DNA of 64,000 nucleotides from CBDAQA01 sp965198865 (lineage in GTDB: Bacteria > Planctomycetota > Phycisphaerae > Tepidisphaerales > Tepidisphaeraceae). A model generated the notes under the pieces. That model had not been told where the DNA came from. It saw nothing but the letters and a program-made list of their open reading frames with translations, and searched no databases. Below, piece by piece: positions 1-8,149 of the stretch. Numbering within the stretch: the stretch's first letter is position 1; the number at the start of each line of letters is the position of its first letter. The DNA lies in the NCBI GenBank assembly GCA_965198865.1, contig CBDAQA010000005.1, forward strand, positions 1-64,000, read 5' to 3'. The translations under genes were made by a program, and so were the position numbers.

Positions 1-248
1 ACGCGGTGTTCGTGGGCGGCGGGGGGCGGGATCGGGTATTGGAGGCGGCGTTCGGCCGGCTGCGCGCCGGGGGGCGGATGGTGGCGCACTCCGTGACGTT
101 GGAGACGGACGCGAGTCTCTACCGGGCGGAGGAGCGGTGGGGCGGGACGCTGACGCGGTTCTCGGTCGAGCGGTTGGAGGATGTGGGGGAGTTTCGGGTG
201 TTTCGGCCTTCGATGGCGGTGACGCAGTGGAGCACGGTCAAGCCGTAG
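1..248 (+). CDS. cobL: precorrin-6Y methyltransferase, C-terminal (CbiT-like) end, cut by window
   Basis: Only the last 82 codons are present; the reading frame is open to the window edge (first full codon at base 3). The text resembles the end of the CbiT half of CobL, the SAM-dependent C5/C15 methyltransferase and C12 decarboxylase of the corrin pathway: a VFVGGGG strand, an RLRAGGRMVAHSVTLE segment, and the typical MAVTQW close to the C-terminus. The following cobE, cobM, cbiD and cobA support the assignment. The N-terminal CbiE half lies outside the window, so completeness cannot be judged. Confidence 0.8.
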   Translation, partial: AVFVGGGGRDRVLEAAFGRLRAGGRMVAHSVTLETDASLYRAEERWGGTLTRFSVERLEDVGEFRVFRPSMAVTQWSTVKP

Positions 249-300
249 GGCGGGGCTCTGCCCCGGGCCCCGCCGGGGGCAGCGCCTCCGGACCCGCCCG
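248..300 (+). repeat. palindromic repeat copy 1 (forward)
   Basis: First copy of the dispersed family. Hairpin arm GGGGCTCTGCCCC, a middle CCCCGCCGGGGG block and a degenerate second arm ending CGGACCCGCCC fill the gap between the cobL stop and cobE. Confidence 0.8.
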
Positions 301-304
301 ATTG

Positions 305-694
305 GTGGTGGGGGTGGGGTGTAGTTCCGGGGCGGATGCGCTCGAGGTGGTCAACCTGGTGAGCGGGTGTTTGGGGGAGCGGGTTGCGGGCTTGATGGCG
401 GTGCCGGCGGGGCGGGCCCGGCTTGCTTGTCTGGTGGAGGCGGCTTCCATGCTGGGGCTGCGGCTGGTGGCGGTGGGGGACGAGGCGATCGAGGCGGTGC
501 AGGGGCGGTGTTTGACGCGGCCTTGCCGGGCGGTGCGGGCGGTGGCGGAAGGGGCGGCGTTGGCGGCGGGTGGCGAGAGCGCCGTGTTGCTCGGTCCCCG
601 CGTCAAGGCGCGCCGAGTGACCTGTGCGGTCGCTCTCGTGGATGGCGGTCCAGGGGCCCGGCCCCTGGCGGGGTCTGGGGCGGAGCCCCAGTGA
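305..694 (+). CDS. cobE: cobalamin biosynthesis protein CobE
   Basis: Small corrin-pathway protein of about 129 residues, homologous to the C-terminal part of CbiG; its precise role is unsettled in the family. The start is uncertain: TTG 302, GTG 305 and GTG 308 are all possible and the open frame continues upstream through the repeat. Family-like signals are VGVGCSSGADALEV at the N-terminus, an AVQGRCLTRPCRAV segment and a KARRVTCAVAL strand. The last 16 codons are encoded by a second copy of the palindromic repeat, so this tail is probably not conserved. The stop overlaps the cobM start as GTGA, implying translational coupling. Confidence 0.8.
   Translation: MVGVGCSSGADALEVVNLVSGCLGERVAGLMAVPAGRARLACLVEAASMLGLRLVAVGDEAIEAVQGRCLTRPCRAVRAVAEGAALAAGGESAVLLGPRVKARRVTCAVALVDGGPGARPLAGSGAEPQ
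647..694 (-). repeat. palindromic repeat copy 2 (reverse), inside cobE tail
   Basis: Reverse-oriented copy: CAGGGGCCCGGCCCCTG, then GGCGGGGTCTGGGG, then GGGGCGGAGCCCC. It overlaps the end of cobE and supplies its last codons. Confidence 0.8.
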
Positions 695-1428
695 CCGTGC
701 ACTTCATCGGCGCGGGGCCTGGCGCCGCGGACCTCATGACATTGCGCGGAAGAGATTTGTTGGCGGCCTGCCCGGTCTGCCTGTTCGCGGGTTCGACGGT
801 GTCGAGCGAGTTGCTCGGCTTTTGCGGTGAAGGAACGCGCACGGTCGATACGGCGCCGCTCTCGCTGGACGAGATCGAGGCGGTGTGTGTCGAGGCCGAC
901 CGGGCGGGGCAGGACGTGGCGCGGCTGCATAGCGGGGATCTGGCGGTCTACAGCGCGGTCGGAGAGCAGGTGGCGCGACTCAGGGCGCGCGGGATCGCGG
1001 TGACGATGACGCCCGGCGTCTCAGCGCTGGGCGCGGCGGCGGCGGCGCTCGGGCGGGAGCTGACGGTGCCGGGGGTGGCGCAGAGCGTGGTGCTGACGCG
1101 GCTGTCGGGCCGGGCGACGGGGGTGCCGGAGGCGCTGGAGGCGTTGGCGGCGACGGGGGCGGTGCTGGCGCTGCATCTGTCGGTCAACCGGCTCGACGAG
1201 ATCCGGGCGCGGCTGGTGCCGGTGCTGGGGGCGGACTGTCCGGCGGCGGTGGTGGAGCGGGCGAGCTGGGCGGAGGAGCGGGTCTGGCGGGGGACACTCG
1301 GGATGCTCGGTGAGGCTGGAGAGGTGCCGAGGATGGGGCTGGTGCTGGTCGGGCGCGGGTTGGACGGGGCAGCGGGGGAGAGCGCGCTGTATAGAAGCGA
1401 CTATGTGCGGCGGTTCAGGCCGGGATGA
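691..1428 (+). CDS. cobM: precorrin-4 C11-methyltransferase
   Basis: SAM-dependent methyltransferase of the tetrapyrrole (CobA/CbiF) family, 245 residues, placing a methyl on C11 of precorrin-4. The N-terminal FIGAGPGAADLMTLRG glycine loop (from residue 5), the HSGDLAVYSAVGEQ segment and the TPGVSALGAAAAALGRELT motif are characteristic. GTG at 691 is chosen because it overlaps the cobE stop and directly precedes the first strand. The 3' end overlaps the convergent cbiD by 14 bases. Confidence 0.92.
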   Translation: MTVHFIGAGPGAADLMTLRGRDLLAACPVCLFAGSTVSSELLGFCGEGTRTVDTAPLSLDEIEAVCVEADRAGQDVARLHSGDLAVYSAVGEQVARLRARGIAVTMTPGVSALGAAAAALGRELTVPGVAQSVVLTRLSGRATGVPEALEALAATGAVLALHLSVNRLDEIRARLVPVLGADCPAAVVERASWAEERVWRGTLGMLGEAGEVPRMGLVLVGRGLDGAAGESALYRSDYVRRFRPG

Positions 1429-2458
1429 AGCCGGTGGTGGCGCGGAGCTGGCCGGCGCGGTCGAAGAGGGCGATCTCGAGGCTCATGCCACGGCCCTCGA
1501 TGAGGCGGGCGGCGACGTGCCAGGCGGCGGTGGCGACGTGAGCGGGGAGATCGATGCCTTGGCGCGCGGCTTGTTCGTAGACGTCGGCGCCGGTGGCGGC
1601 GCCTTCGAGCGGGATGCCGGCGAGGGAGGCGAGGGCGTCGATGTCGAGCGCGCCTCGTTTGGAGTGAAGGTCAAGGCGGCCTTGCGCGAGCTTGGCCATT
1701 TTGGCGAGGCCGCCGGCGATGGTGACGCGTTCGACCGGGTGGCGGGCGAGGTATTTGAGGGTGGCGCCGGCGAAGTCGCCCATTTCGATCAGGGCGTGGT
1801 CGGGGAGGTCGTGCAGTCGGCGGACGGCGTCTTCGCTGGTGCGGCCGGTGGCTGCGGCCACCGCGGTGAGGCCGGTGGCGCGGGCGACGTCGATGCCGCG
1901 GTGGATGGTGTCGATCCAGGCGGCGCAGGAGTAGGGCACGACGATGCCGGTGGTGCCGAGGATGGAGAGGCCGCCGACGATGCCGAGGCGGGCGTTGAGG
2001 GTCTGGCCGGCGAGGCGGGCGCCGCCGGGTACGGCGATTTCGATCTCGGCGTCGGTGAGGCCGTGCTCGGCGAGCGAGGCGGTGATCATGGCGCGCGGGA
2101 CGGGGTTGATGGCGGGTTGCCCGGGCGGGATCGGCAGGCCGGGGCGGGTGACGGTGCCGACACCTTCGCCGGCCTTGAAGACCAGGCCGGTGCCGGGAGG
2201 GGTAGGACGGACGGAGGTGCGGATGAGGGCGCCGTGGGTGACGTCGGGGTCGTCGCCGGCATCCTTGACGATGCCGGCGACGGCGACGCCGTCGGACAGA
2301 TGATGTTCGGCGAGCGCGAACTGGGCGGTGCCGCCGCGCGGGAGCGTGAGCGTGACGGGGTCGGGGAACAGGCCGGTGGTCAGGGCCGCGGCGCAGGCTC
2401 CGGCGCCGGCGGCGGCGCAGGCGCCCGTGGTCCAGCCGCGTCTGAGGGAACTCTGCAT
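1415..2458 (-). CDS. cbiD: cobalt-precorrin-5B C1-methyltransferase CbiD
   Basis: SAM-dependent methyltransferase that methylates C1 with loss of acetaldehyde. CbiD is classically the anaerobic-pathway enzyme; the aerobic pathway uses CobF, so it sits here among Cob-type genes as a likely CobF replacement. The N-terminal RRGWTTGACAAAGA matches the family (usual form R-T-G-x-T-T-G-T-C-A-A), and a GTTGIVVPYS segment follows in the middle. ATG 2458 gives 347 residues; an upstream ATG at 2500 is possible but would overlap cobA. It is transcribed opposite to its neighbours, with starts only 4 bases from cobA. Confidence 0.88.
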   Translation of the reverse strand: MQSSLRRGWTTGACAAAGAGACAAALTTGLFPDPVTLTLPRGGTAQFALAEHHLSDGVAVAGIVKDAGDDPDVTHGALIRTSVRPTPPGTGLVFKAGEGVGTVTRPGLPIPPGQPAINPVPRAMITASLAEHGLTDAEIEIAVPGGARLAGQTLNARLGIVGGLSILGTTGIVVPYSCAAWIDTIHRGIDVARATGLTAVAAATGRTSEDAVRRLHDLPDHALIEMGDFAGATLKYLARHPVERVTIAGGLAKMAKLAQGRLDLHSKRGALDIDALASLAGIPLEGAATGADVYEQAARQGIDLPAHVATAAWHVAARLIEGRGMSLEIALFDRAGQLRATTGFIPA

Positions 2459-2462
2459 TGAG

Positions 2463-3242
2463 GTGTTGTTGGATACGCTGATCCGGTTCTCCAGCGCCAC
2501 TTTCGAGCCGGGGCATGTCTGGCTCGCGGGGGCAGGACCGGGCTCGGCGAGCCAGCTGACGCTTGAGGCGGCGGCGGCGCTCGCTCAGGCGGATCACGTG
2601 GTCTACGACGCGCTGGTCGATCCGGGCGTGCTGGCGCTGGCGCGCGAGGGCGCGGTGATGGAGTTCGCGGGCAAGCGGGGTGGGCGCCCCTCCCCTGCCC
2701 AGGACGACATCACGGCGCGGCTGGTGGCGCTCGCCGGGACAGGGGTGCGGGTGCTGCGGCTCAAGGGCGGGGATCCGTTCGTGTTTGGGCGGGGGGGCGA
2801 GGAGGCGCTGGGGTTGCGGGCGGCGGGGGTGCCGTTCCGGGTGATCCCGGGGCTGACGGCGGGGATCGCCGGGCTGGCCTCGGCGGGGATCCCGGCGACG
2901 ATGCGCGGGATCAACCGAGCGGTGGTGTTCGCGACCGGGCAGACGGCGGAGGGGCCGGACGGGATCGACTGGGAGGCGGTGGCGCGGCTGGGGCAGCCGT
3001 TGGTGCTGTACATGGCGGTGCGGACGATCGGCGAGATCGCGGGCCGGCTGATGGCGGGCGGGATGGACGCGCAGATGCCGGCCGCGATCGTGTCGGAGGC
3101 GACGACGGCGCGGCAGGTGGTGATCGAGACGACGCTCGGGTCGGTGGCCGAGGCGGTGGCGCGGGCGCGGCTGCCGACGCCGGCGATGATCGTGATCGGC
3201 GGGATCGTGCGGATGCGGGCGGCGCTGGGGATGTCGTCGTGA
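2463..3242 (+). CDS. cobA: uroporphyrinogen-III C-methyltransferase
   Basis: Makes precorrin-2 from uroporphyrinogen III, the branch point to corrins and siroheme. About 259 residues from GTG 2463; TTG 2466 or 2469 are alternatives. Hallmarks are VWLAGAGPGSASQLTLEA near the N-terminus, the YDALVDPGVL segment and LKGGDPFVFGRGGEEA, which is diagnostic of this enzyme. It is the stand-alone methylase without the CysG dehydrogenase domain. The stop overlaps the cobB GTG start, so cobA-cobB are probably co-translated. Confidence 0.93.
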   Translation: MLLDTLIRFSSATFEPGHVWLAGAGPGSASQLTLEAAAALAQADHVVYDALVDPGVLALAREGAVMEFAGKRGGRPSPAQDDITARLVALAGTGVRVLRLKGGDPFVFGRGGEEALGLRAAGVPFRVIPGLTAGIAGLASAGIPATMRGINRAVVFATGQTAEGPDGIDWEAVARLGQPLVLYMAVRTIGEIAGRLMAGGMDAQMPAAIVSEATTARQVVIETTLGSVAEAVARARLPTPAMIVIGGIVRMRAALGMSS

Positions 3243-4556
3243 GGGGGTTCGTGGTCGCGGCACCGCGGTCGGGGGCGGGGAAGACGACGGTGACGCTGGG
3301 GCTGCTGGCGGCGCTGCGGGCGCGCGGTGTGGCGGTGCGGGGGGCCAAGGCGGGGCCGGATTATATCGATCCGGCGTTTCATGAGGCGGCGACGGGGGTC
3401 GCGTCGGTCAATCTCGATGGGTGGGCGATGCCCGAGGCGCTGATCCGGCGGCTGGCGTGGTCGGGCGGCGGGGACGAGCTGCTGGTGGTCGAGGGGGCGA
3501 TGGGCCTTTTCGACGGGGCGGGTGAGGTCGGGCCGGGCGGGACGGACGGAAGTGCGGCGGCGCTGGCGGTTCGGCTCGGGCTGCCGGTGCTGCTGGTGCT
3601 CGATGTGGGCGGGCAGGCGCAGACGGCCGGGGCGGTGGCGCTCGGGATGGCGCGGTTCGACCCTCGGGTGCGGATCGGGGGAGTGGTGCTCAACAACGTT
3701 GCGAGCGAGCGGCATCGGGCGCGGGCGGCGGGCGCGGTCGAGGCGGCGGGGCTGTGCGTGCTGGGGAGCGTGAAGCGGCGGGCGGAGATCGCGCTGCCGT
3801 CGCGGCATCTGGGGCTGGTGGGGGCGGGGGAGTTGGCGCTGGGGCCGGTGTTGGCGCGGCTGGTGGGGCTGATGGGTGGCGTGGATCTCGATCGGGTTTG
3901 CGCGATGGCGGAGGTGCCGGGTTCGGGTTCGGGATCGGACGGGAGCGATGGGACGATCGCGCCGCCGGGTCAGCGGATCGCGCTGGCGCGCGACGAGGCG
4001 TTCGCGTTCGCCTACCCGCACCTGGTCGATGGCTGGCGGGCGGCGGGGGCGGAGGTCGTGGCGTTCTCGCCGTTGGCGAACGAGGCGCCGGACCCTGGCT
4101 GCGATGCGGTGTGGTTGCCGGGTGGGTATCCGGAGCTCCATGCGGGGCGGTTGGCGGGGAATGGGCGCTTTCTCGATGGGTTGCGGGGGTTGGCGGCGCG
4201 GGTGGTCGTGCACGGGGAGTGCGGGGGGTTGATGGTGCTGGGGCGGGTGCTGGTCGACGGGGACGGGGTGGGTCACGCGATGGCGGGGTTGCTCGATCTG
4301 GACACCAGCTTTGCGGCGCGGCGGCTGCATCTGGGCTACCGGACGGCGCGGCTGCTGGCGGGGTGCGCGATCGGACCGGCGGGGGCGATGGTGGCGGGGC
4401 ATGAGTTCCACTACGCGACCGTATCGCGGACGGGCGGGGATCTGCCGATGGCGGCGATGCGGGACGCCGACGGGGCCGAGCTGCCGGTGGGTGGGCTGGT
4501 GCGGGGGACGCGTGTCGGGGAGTTTCTTTCACGCGATCGCGCGGGTGGCGGCGTGA
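3239..4556 (+). CDS. cobB: cobyrinate a,c-diamide synthase, 3' end frameshifted
   Basis: ATP- and glutamine-dependent amidase of the a and c side chains. The N-terminal P-loop is PRSGAGKTT (residues 9-17); the GATase domain has HGECGG with the nucleophile Cys at about residue 328. As read, codons after LVRG at about 4503 leave the family pattern. One base fewer in the five-G run at 4503-4507 restores a normal ending, GRVSGSFFHAIARVAA with stop at 4554-4556, overlapping the cobT GTG. As given, the frame instead runs straight into cobT, making one 773-residue CobB-CobT polypeptide. Coordinates here give the repaired gene. Confidence 0.85.
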
Positions 4557-5560
4557 GCGCGTTCGCGACAATGGGGGCGCTGCGGGAGGCGTTCGAGGGC
4601 TTGCCGGAGGCGGACGGGGCGGCGCGGGCGGCGGCGGAGGCGCGCCAGGCGGCCTTGACAAAGCCGGCCGGCAGCCTGGGGCGGCTGGAGGAGATCGCGG
4701 TCTGGCTGGCGGGTTGGCAGGGACGGGCGATCCCGCGTCTGGACGCGGTGGACGTGCTGGTGTTCGCGGGCAATCACGGGGTGGTGCGGCAAGGGGTGTC
4801 GCCGTTTCCGGCGGATGTGACGGCGCAGATGGTGACGAACTTCACTGAGGGCGGGGCGGCGATCTTTCAGCTCGCCCGGCTGGGGGAGGCGCGGTTGAGG
4901 GTGCTGCCGCTCGCACTGGAGCGGCCGACGGCGGACATGACCGAAGCGCCGGCGATGGGGAAGGATGAGTTCCTCGAGGCGGTCGGTTCGGGGTGGGAGG
5001 CGGTGGAGCCGGTCGACCTGCTCTGTCTGGGCGAGATGGGGATCGGCAACACGACGGCGGCGGCCACGCTGGCGGCGGGGCTGTTCGGGGGGACGGGGTC
5101 GGACTGGGCGGGCCGGGGGACCGGGCTCGACGATGCGGGGCTGGCGCGCAAGGCGGGGGCGGTGGATCGGGCGCTGGCGCGGGCCGGGGCGGTCGAGCCG
5201 CTGGAGGCGGCTCGGCAATGGGGTGGGCGGGAGCTGGCGGCGATCCTGGGGGCGGTGCTGGCGGCACGGCAACGGCGGGTACCGGTGCTGCTGGACGGGT
5301 TCGTGTGCACGGCAGCGGCGGCGGCGATGGGGGTGCTGGCGGGGGGCGGGCTCGCGCATTGTCTCTCGGCGCATCGCTCGGCGGAGCGGGGGCACGGGAT
5401 GCTGCTCGATCGGCTCGGTTTGCGGCCTTTGCTGGAACTGGACATGCGGCTCGGGGAGGCGTCGGGGGCGGCGGTGGCGTTGCTGATCGCGCGGGCGGCG
5501 GTCGCGTGCCATGCCGGGATGGCGACGTTCGCCGAGGCCGGGGTGTCGGGCCGGGTGTGA
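4553..5560 (+). CDS. cobT: nicotinate-nucleotide:dimethylbenzimidazole phosphoribosyltransferase
   Basis: Makes alpha-ribazole phosphate for the lower ligand of cobalamin. About 335 residues from GTG 4553, which overlaps the restored cobB stop as GTGA. Family features are TKPAGSLGRLEEIAVWLAGWQ near the N-terminus, VFAGNHGVVRQGVSPFP, GEMGIGNTTAAA and the late RLGEASGAAVAL whose Glu corresponds to the catalytic base. Because of the frameshift at about 4503 it is in frame with cobB, but its own start is intact, so separate translation remains possible. Confidence 0.92.
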   Translation: MSAFATMGALREAFEGLPEADGAARAAAEARQAALTKPAGSLGRLEEIAVWLAGWQGRAIPRLDAVDVLVFAGNHGVVRQGVSPFPADVTAQMVTNFTEGGAAIFQLARLGEARLRVLPLALERPTADMTEAPAMGKDEFLEAVGSGWEAVEPVDLLCLGEMGIGNTTAAATLAAGLFGGTGSDWAGRGTGLDDAGLARKAGAVDRALARAGAVEPLEAARQWGGRELAAILGAVLAARQRRVPVLLDGFVCTAAAAAMGVLAGGGLAHCLSAHRSAERGHGMLLDRLGLRPLLELDMRLGEASGAAVALLIARAAVACHAGMATFAEAGVSGRV

Positions 5561-6291
5561 GGTGGGCGGCGCAATGGGGGGCGGCGCTGGCGCTGCTGAC
5601 GCGGCTGCCGGGCGGGCGGCTGGTGCGGGGCGCCTGGCCGGAGGGTGCGGCGTGCGTATGGGCCTATCCGAGCGTCGGTTTGGTGGTGGGCGCGATCGGG
5701 GCGGTCGCGTTGCTGCTGTTGGAGCGGGCGGGGGTTCCTGCGCTTCCCGCGGCGGCGGTCGCAGTCGCGGTGACGGTGGTGGTGACCGGGGGGCTGCACG
5801 AGGACGGGCTGGCCGACAGCGCGGACGGATTGGGTGGTCGGACGGTGGCCGACCGGCTCGCCATCATGCGCGACAGCCGGATCGGGGCGCATGGGGCGAC
5901 GGCGCTCGGGCTTTCGGCCCTGGTGCGGGTGGGGGCGCTGGGGTCGCTCGGTGGCTGGCGGGCGGCGGCGGCGTTGGCGGCGGCCTCGGTGATCGGGCGT
6001 GGGGCGATGCTGGTGGTGATGGCGAGTGCCACGCCGGCGCGGGGCGATGGTCTGGGGGCGGGTGTGGCTGGGAGCGGCCGGGTGCGGATCGGGGCGGGGC
6101 TGGTCTCCGCGGTCGCGCTCGCGGCGTGCCTCGAGGAGCGGTGGGTGGCGATGACAGCGATTGGGCTGGGCGCGGGCTGGGCGGTGGGGGTCGGGGCGAG
6201 GCGATGGCTCGGCGGTTATACGGGCGATGTGCTGGGTGCCGCGTCGGTGCTGGCGGAGTGTGGCGCCCTGCTCGCGGCGTCGGTGCGATGA
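5557..6291 (+). CDS. cobS: adenosylcobinamide-GDP ribazoletransferase (cobalamin synthase)
   Basis: Polytopic inner-membrane enzyme joining alpha-ribazole to adenosylcobinamide-GDP, the last step of cobalamin assembly. 244 residues from GTG 5557, which overlaps the cobT stop. The acidic HEDGLADSADGLGG motif (metal and nucleotide binding) and the MRDSRIGAHGATAL segment are typical, followed by several hydrophobic segments and a GGYTGDVLGA motif. It closes the overlapping cobA-cobB-cobT-cobS run. Confidence 0.92.
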   Translation: MRWAAQWGAALALLTRLPGGRLVRGAWPEGAACVWAYPSVGLVVGAIGAVALLLLERAGVPALPAAAVAVAVTVVVTGGLHEDGLADSADGLGGRTVADRLAIMRDSRIGAHGATALGLSALVRVGALGSLGGWRAAAALAAASVIGRGAMLVVMASATPARGDGLGAGVAGSGRVRIGAGLVSAVALAACLEERWVAMTAIGLGAGWAVGVGARRWLGGYTGDVLGAASVLAECGALLAASVR

Positions 6292-6322
6292 CGTGCGTGG
6301 TGGCGTTTGTGGGCGGGCGGCT

Positions 6323-8044
6323 CTAGGGGCGGCGGAACTGTCCGATCAGGCGGCGTGCTGCGGCGGCGGGAACCGGCCGGCTGAACAGGAAGCCCTGGAC
6401 GGACGTGCAGCCGCCTTCGGCCATGCGGTCGAGCTGCTCGGCGGTCTCGACGCCTTCGGCGATCGTTCGCATGCCGAGACCGTCGCCGAGGGCGGCGATG
6501 GCGCGGATGATCGCCTGCTGGGTGGACAGGTCGCCGCCGTCGCGAATGAAGGAGCGGTCGATCTTGATCTCGTCGAAGGGGAAGCTGTGGAGCTGGCTGA
6601 GGGAGGAATAGCCGGTGCCGAAATCGTCCATCGCGGTGCGCACGCCCGAGCCGCGCAGGCGTTCGAGCACGGACAGCACCGCCTCCTTGTCGCGCATCAG
6701 CGCGCTCTCGGTGATCTCCACCACCAGCCGGCAGCCGGACAGGCCGGTGTCGGCCAGCGTGGCGTTGATCGCGTCGACGAGACGGTCGGGTTCGGCGAAC
6801 TGGCGGGGCGAGACGTTGACCGACACCGAGAGGTCGTTCGGCCAGGAGAGCGCTTCGGTCGCGGCCTGCCGCAGGACCCACTCGCCGATTGGGACGATCA
6901 GGCCGGTTTCCTCGGCGAGCGGGATGAAACTGGCCGGCGAGACCAGACCCGCGCCGGGGCGGTTCCAGCGCAGGAGCGCTTCGAAGCCGGTCACTCCGCC
7001 GGTCTTGAGGCCGACCTGCGGCTGGTAGTGGAGCTCGAACTGGTCGTGGGACAGCGCGCGGCGCAGGTCGTGTTCGAGTGAGCGGCGCTGCTGGGCGCGG
7101 GTCTCGAACTCCTGGCAGAAGAGGACGACCCGGGTGCTGCCGTGGCTCCGGGCCTCGTGCAGGGCGAGATCGGCGGCACGAAGCAGACGCTCGGGCACGC
7201 GCCCGTCCTGCGGGGCGATGCCGATGCCGGCGCGGGCGCCGATCGTGACCAGTTGGCCCTCGACGAGATAGGGGCGGGACAGGATGTCGAGCACGCGGCA
7301 GGCCTGGTTGCGGACCTCCTCGGGGCTCGGGCCGGGAGAAACCAGCAGGGCGAATTCGTCGCCGCCGAGCCTGGCCACCAGGTCGTGCTGGCGGACGCAG
7401 CCGCGCAGGCGCCTGGCGACGAGGCCGAGCAGGGCATCGCCTGCGGCATGGCCGAGCGTGTCGTTGACGGTCTTGAAGCGCTCGAGGTCGATGACGACGA
7501 CGGCGTGACTGGCCGCCGGGGCCTCGTCGAGTCGCTCGGCGAGGATGCCGAGAAAATGCTCACGGGTCGGCAGGCCGGTGAGCGCGTCCGACTGGGGCGG
7601 CGCTGAACCGGTGGCGGGCGGCGCTTCGGCGAAGGTGATCATCCGGCAGTCATCGTCGAGGCGGACGGCACGCAGCAGGAGCGATCGGCCGGGCAGGCGC
7701 AGGGTCGCGTGAGCGTCGGGGGCGCCGTCATCGAGCCCGCGGCACAGGGCGACCACCGTCTCGATCGCGGCGGGGTCGAACGAGGGTGCACGGCCGAGCA
7801 GGTCGGACAGGCGGAGGGTCAGCGGGGTGCGGGGCGGCAGGGCGAGCAGGGCGCGGAGCGCCTCGTTGACGAGGATCGGCCGGAGCGTGCCGTCGAGAGT
7901 GATGATGCCGACACCGCATGCTTCGAGCGCGGCCATCGCATGGTTCGCTCCGGCGAACGAGGCGCCGTCCGGCCGAAGGTCGGGAGGGGACAGGCTGATG
8001 GCGTGCACGAACGAACTCCGTCTCGAGCGGCGGCGGTCGCACAA
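6323..8044 (-). CDS. diguanylate cyclase/phosphodiesterase (GGDEF-EAL) protein
   Basis: Cyclic di-GMP turnover protein of 573 residues. The N-terminal 150 residues look PAS-like (GIITLDGTLRPILVNEALRALL). The GGDEF motif is intact at about 227-231 (RLGGDEFALL), so cyclase activity is possible. The EAL domain has FEALLRW at about 354-360, a DDFGTGYSSL motif and the late IAEGVETAEQ, so phosphodiesterase activity is also possible. No membrane segment is seen, suggesting a cytosolic protein. A GTG at 8008 is an alternative start. It is convergent with cobS and divergent from the sulfotransferase. Confidence 0.92.
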   Translation of the reverse strand: MCDRRRSRRSSFVHAISLSPPDLRPDGASFAGANHAMAALEACGVGIITLDGTLRPILVNEALRALLALPPRTPLTLRLSDLLGRAPSFDPAAIETVVALCRGLDDGAPDAHATLRLPGRSLLLRAVRLDDDCRMITFAEAPPATGSAPPQSDALTGLPTREHFLGILAERLDEAPAASHAVVVIDLERFKTVNDTLGHAAGDALLGLVARRLRGCVRQHDLVARLGGDEFALLVSPGPSPEEVRNQACRVLDILSRPYLVEGQLVTIGARAGIGIAPQDGRVPERLLRAADLALHEARSHGSTRVVLFCQEFETRAQQRRSLEHDLRRALSHDQFELHYQPQVGLKTGGVTGFEALLRWNRPGAGLVSPASFIPLAEETGLIVPIGEWVLRQAATEALSWPNDLSVSVNVSPRQFAEPDRLVDAINATLADTGLSGCRLVVEITESALMRDKEAVLSVLERLRGSGVRTAMDDFGTGYSSLSQLHSFPFDEIKIDRSFIRDGGDLSTQQAIIRAIAALGDGLGMRTIAEGVETAEQLDRMAEGGCTSVQGFLFSRPVPAAAARRLIGQFRRP

Positions 8045-8149
8045 TGGACCGGCATTGTCACCGAAGGTTTAACCGGCGGAGCGGTAGGGACACAGCAGAC
8101 GAACTTTCCGCCGGTTCGCGTCTTTGCCGCACACCAGGCGAGAGGTGAC

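Noticed and set aside
1..6300. Cobalamin riboswitch ahead of the cob genes
   Set aside because: No B12-box-like sequence or suitably long untranslated leader is present; the genes overlap and the operon start may be outside the window.
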